Shown here: positions 4,631 to 5,299 of the stretch, one piece after another
Layout of the letters: each line of letters starts with the position of its first letter
Numbering within the stretch: position 1 is the first letter of the stretch
Origin: Candidatus Rokuibacteriota bacterium
Lineage (GTDB): Bacteria; Methylomirabilota; Methylomirabilia; Rokubacteriales; CSP1-6
Length of the DNA: 5,299 nt
Assembly (NCBI GenBank): GCA_016206385.1
Contig: JACQRS010000350.1
Location: 1 to 5,299, forward strand
Direction of reading: 5' to 3'
The notes under the pieces: model-generated
Seen by the model: only the letters and a program-made list of their open reading frames with translations
Database searches by the model: none
Told to the model about the DNA's origin: nothing
Program-made: the position numbers and the translations under genes

Positions 4631-5299
4631 CTACTTCTTGGCGGCCTGCACCTTTCTCGCCGGAGCCGCCTCGGCGCGGCGCGCTTCGGCACGGCCGGGC
4701 GCCTTGGCAGGCGGCTTCTTTTCCTTCGGGACCCGCTTGGCCAGGCTCTCCTTGAGCGCTTCCATCAGATCGATCACCTGGGCGCGCTGGACCTGAGGGC
4801 CGACTGCGGTGACCTCCTTCCCCTCGATCTTCAGGTTGACGAGGTCCAGCACGCGCAGCCGGTAGTCGTCTTTGTACTGCTCCGGGTTGAACTCGTCGTT
4901 TGCCAGCTCGTCGATCAGGCGGAGGGCCAGCTCCACCTCGCCCTCCTTGATCTTGGCCGACTGCCCCTTGTCGATCTCGCCGAACTCCCGCACCTCGTCG
5001 GAAAAGTACATGGTGTGGAGCATGAGGCCGCCCTGGGCCGGACGGATCAGGACCAGGCTCTCCTTGCCCCGCATGACGAACTTGGCCAGCGCCACCCGGT
5101 CGGTCTTGGCCATGGCGTCGGCCAGGAGCCGGTAGGCCTTCTCGCCGCCCTTGTCGGGGCCCAGGTAATCGGTCTTCTCGAAGTAGATCGGGTCCACCTT
5201 GGGGAGCGGCACGAACTCGGCGATGTCGATGATCTTGGAGGCTTCACCCTCCAGCGACTTCAGCTCCTCTTCAGTCAGCCGGACGTACTGGTCCTTGGA
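4631..5299 (-). CDS. ku: Bacterial Ku protein (non-homologous end joining), C-terminal part, cut by right window edge
   Basis: The last 222 residues are visible; the reading frame stays open through the right edge, and about 60-70 N-terminal residues are expected outside. Bacterial Ku is a homodimeric ring that threads onto DNA double-strand ends and recruits ligase LigD. Diagnostic stretches are KDQYVRLTEEELKSLE near the visible start, IDIAEFVPLPKVDPIYFEKT (visible residues 24-43), YLGPDKGGEKAYRLL (45-59), RVALAKFVMRGKESLVLIRP (68-87), and the conserved end of the core, VIDLMEALKESLAK (175-188). The last 32 residues form an Ala/Pro/Lys/Arg-rich tail, 11 of them basic, of the kind that adds DNA contacts in other bacterial Ku proteins. 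An internal GTG at 5212 could mimic a start, but conserved Ku sequence continues in frame before it, so it is not the start. No LigD gene is visible downstream; it may lie upstream of Ku or elsewhere. Confidence 0.96.
   Translation of the reverse strand, partial: SKDQYVRLTEEELKSLEGEASKIIDIAEFVPLPKVDPIYFEKTDYLGPDKGGEKAYRLLADAMAKTDRVALAKFVMRGKESLVLIRPAQGGLMLHTMYFSDEVREFGEIDKGQSAKIKEGEVELALRLIDELANDEFNPEQYKDDYRLRVLDLVNLKIEGKEVTAVGPQVQRAQVIDLMEALKESLAKRVPKEKKPPAKAPGRAEARRAEAAPARKVQAAKK

Noticed and set aside
5210..5212. GTG as start of a 193-residue Ku.
   Set aside because: Conserved Ku sequence continues in frame upstream to the window edge, so this GTG is an internal Val codon.

Overview
The window is GC-rich chromosomal DNA carrying five protein-coding genes, all on the minus strand. 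Read in the direction of transcription (high to low coordinates) they are: the C-terminal part of a bacterial Ku protein (4631 to the right edge), a small HEAT-repeat protein (3742-4458), a secreted M28-family metallopeptidase with a C-terminal PDZ domain (1855-3693), an adenylate-forming fatty-acyl ligase (278-1852), and the N-terminal 83 codons of an N-acyl-D-amino-acid deacylase-type amidohydrolase (1-251, running off the left edge). No rRNA, tRNA, CRISPR array or insertion sequence is visible.

The strong G/C bias at third codon positions, GTG start use, Ku-type end joining and a secreted M28-PDZ peptidase suggest a free-living, probably soil or sediment, high-GC bacterium from a lineage such as Methylomirabilota/Rokubacteria, Acidobacteria or a deltaproteobacterial group. 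This is an impression from gene content only; no phylogenetic marker is present.

The layout has two parts. On the right, Ku (end-joining DNA repair) is followed by a 172-nt gap holding a short hairpin, then the HEAT-repeat gene. On the left, the peptidase, ligase and deacylase are packed as an apparent operon: the ligase starts 2 nt after the peptidase stop, with its ribosome site inside the last peptidase codons, and the deacylase starts 26 nt after the ligase stop behind a strong Shine-Dalgarno sequence. A -10-like element 7 nt before the peptidase GTG start, with no clear ribosome site, hints that this operon begins with a leaderless transcript.

A possible joint role for the left-hand genes is breakdown of extracellular peptides or N-acylated amino acids: the exported peptidase trims peptides, the deacylase would release a carboxylic acid from an N-acyl-D-amino acid, and the ligase would activate a fatty acid as acyl-adenylate. 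That pathway is inference from adjacency. The most unusual raw-sequence feature is a perfect 12-bp inverted repeat with a 7-nt loop inside the peptidase gene, at the junction between its PA-like region and its catalytic core. I found no clear evidence of a wholly new system; most of the window is recognisable metabolism and repair.
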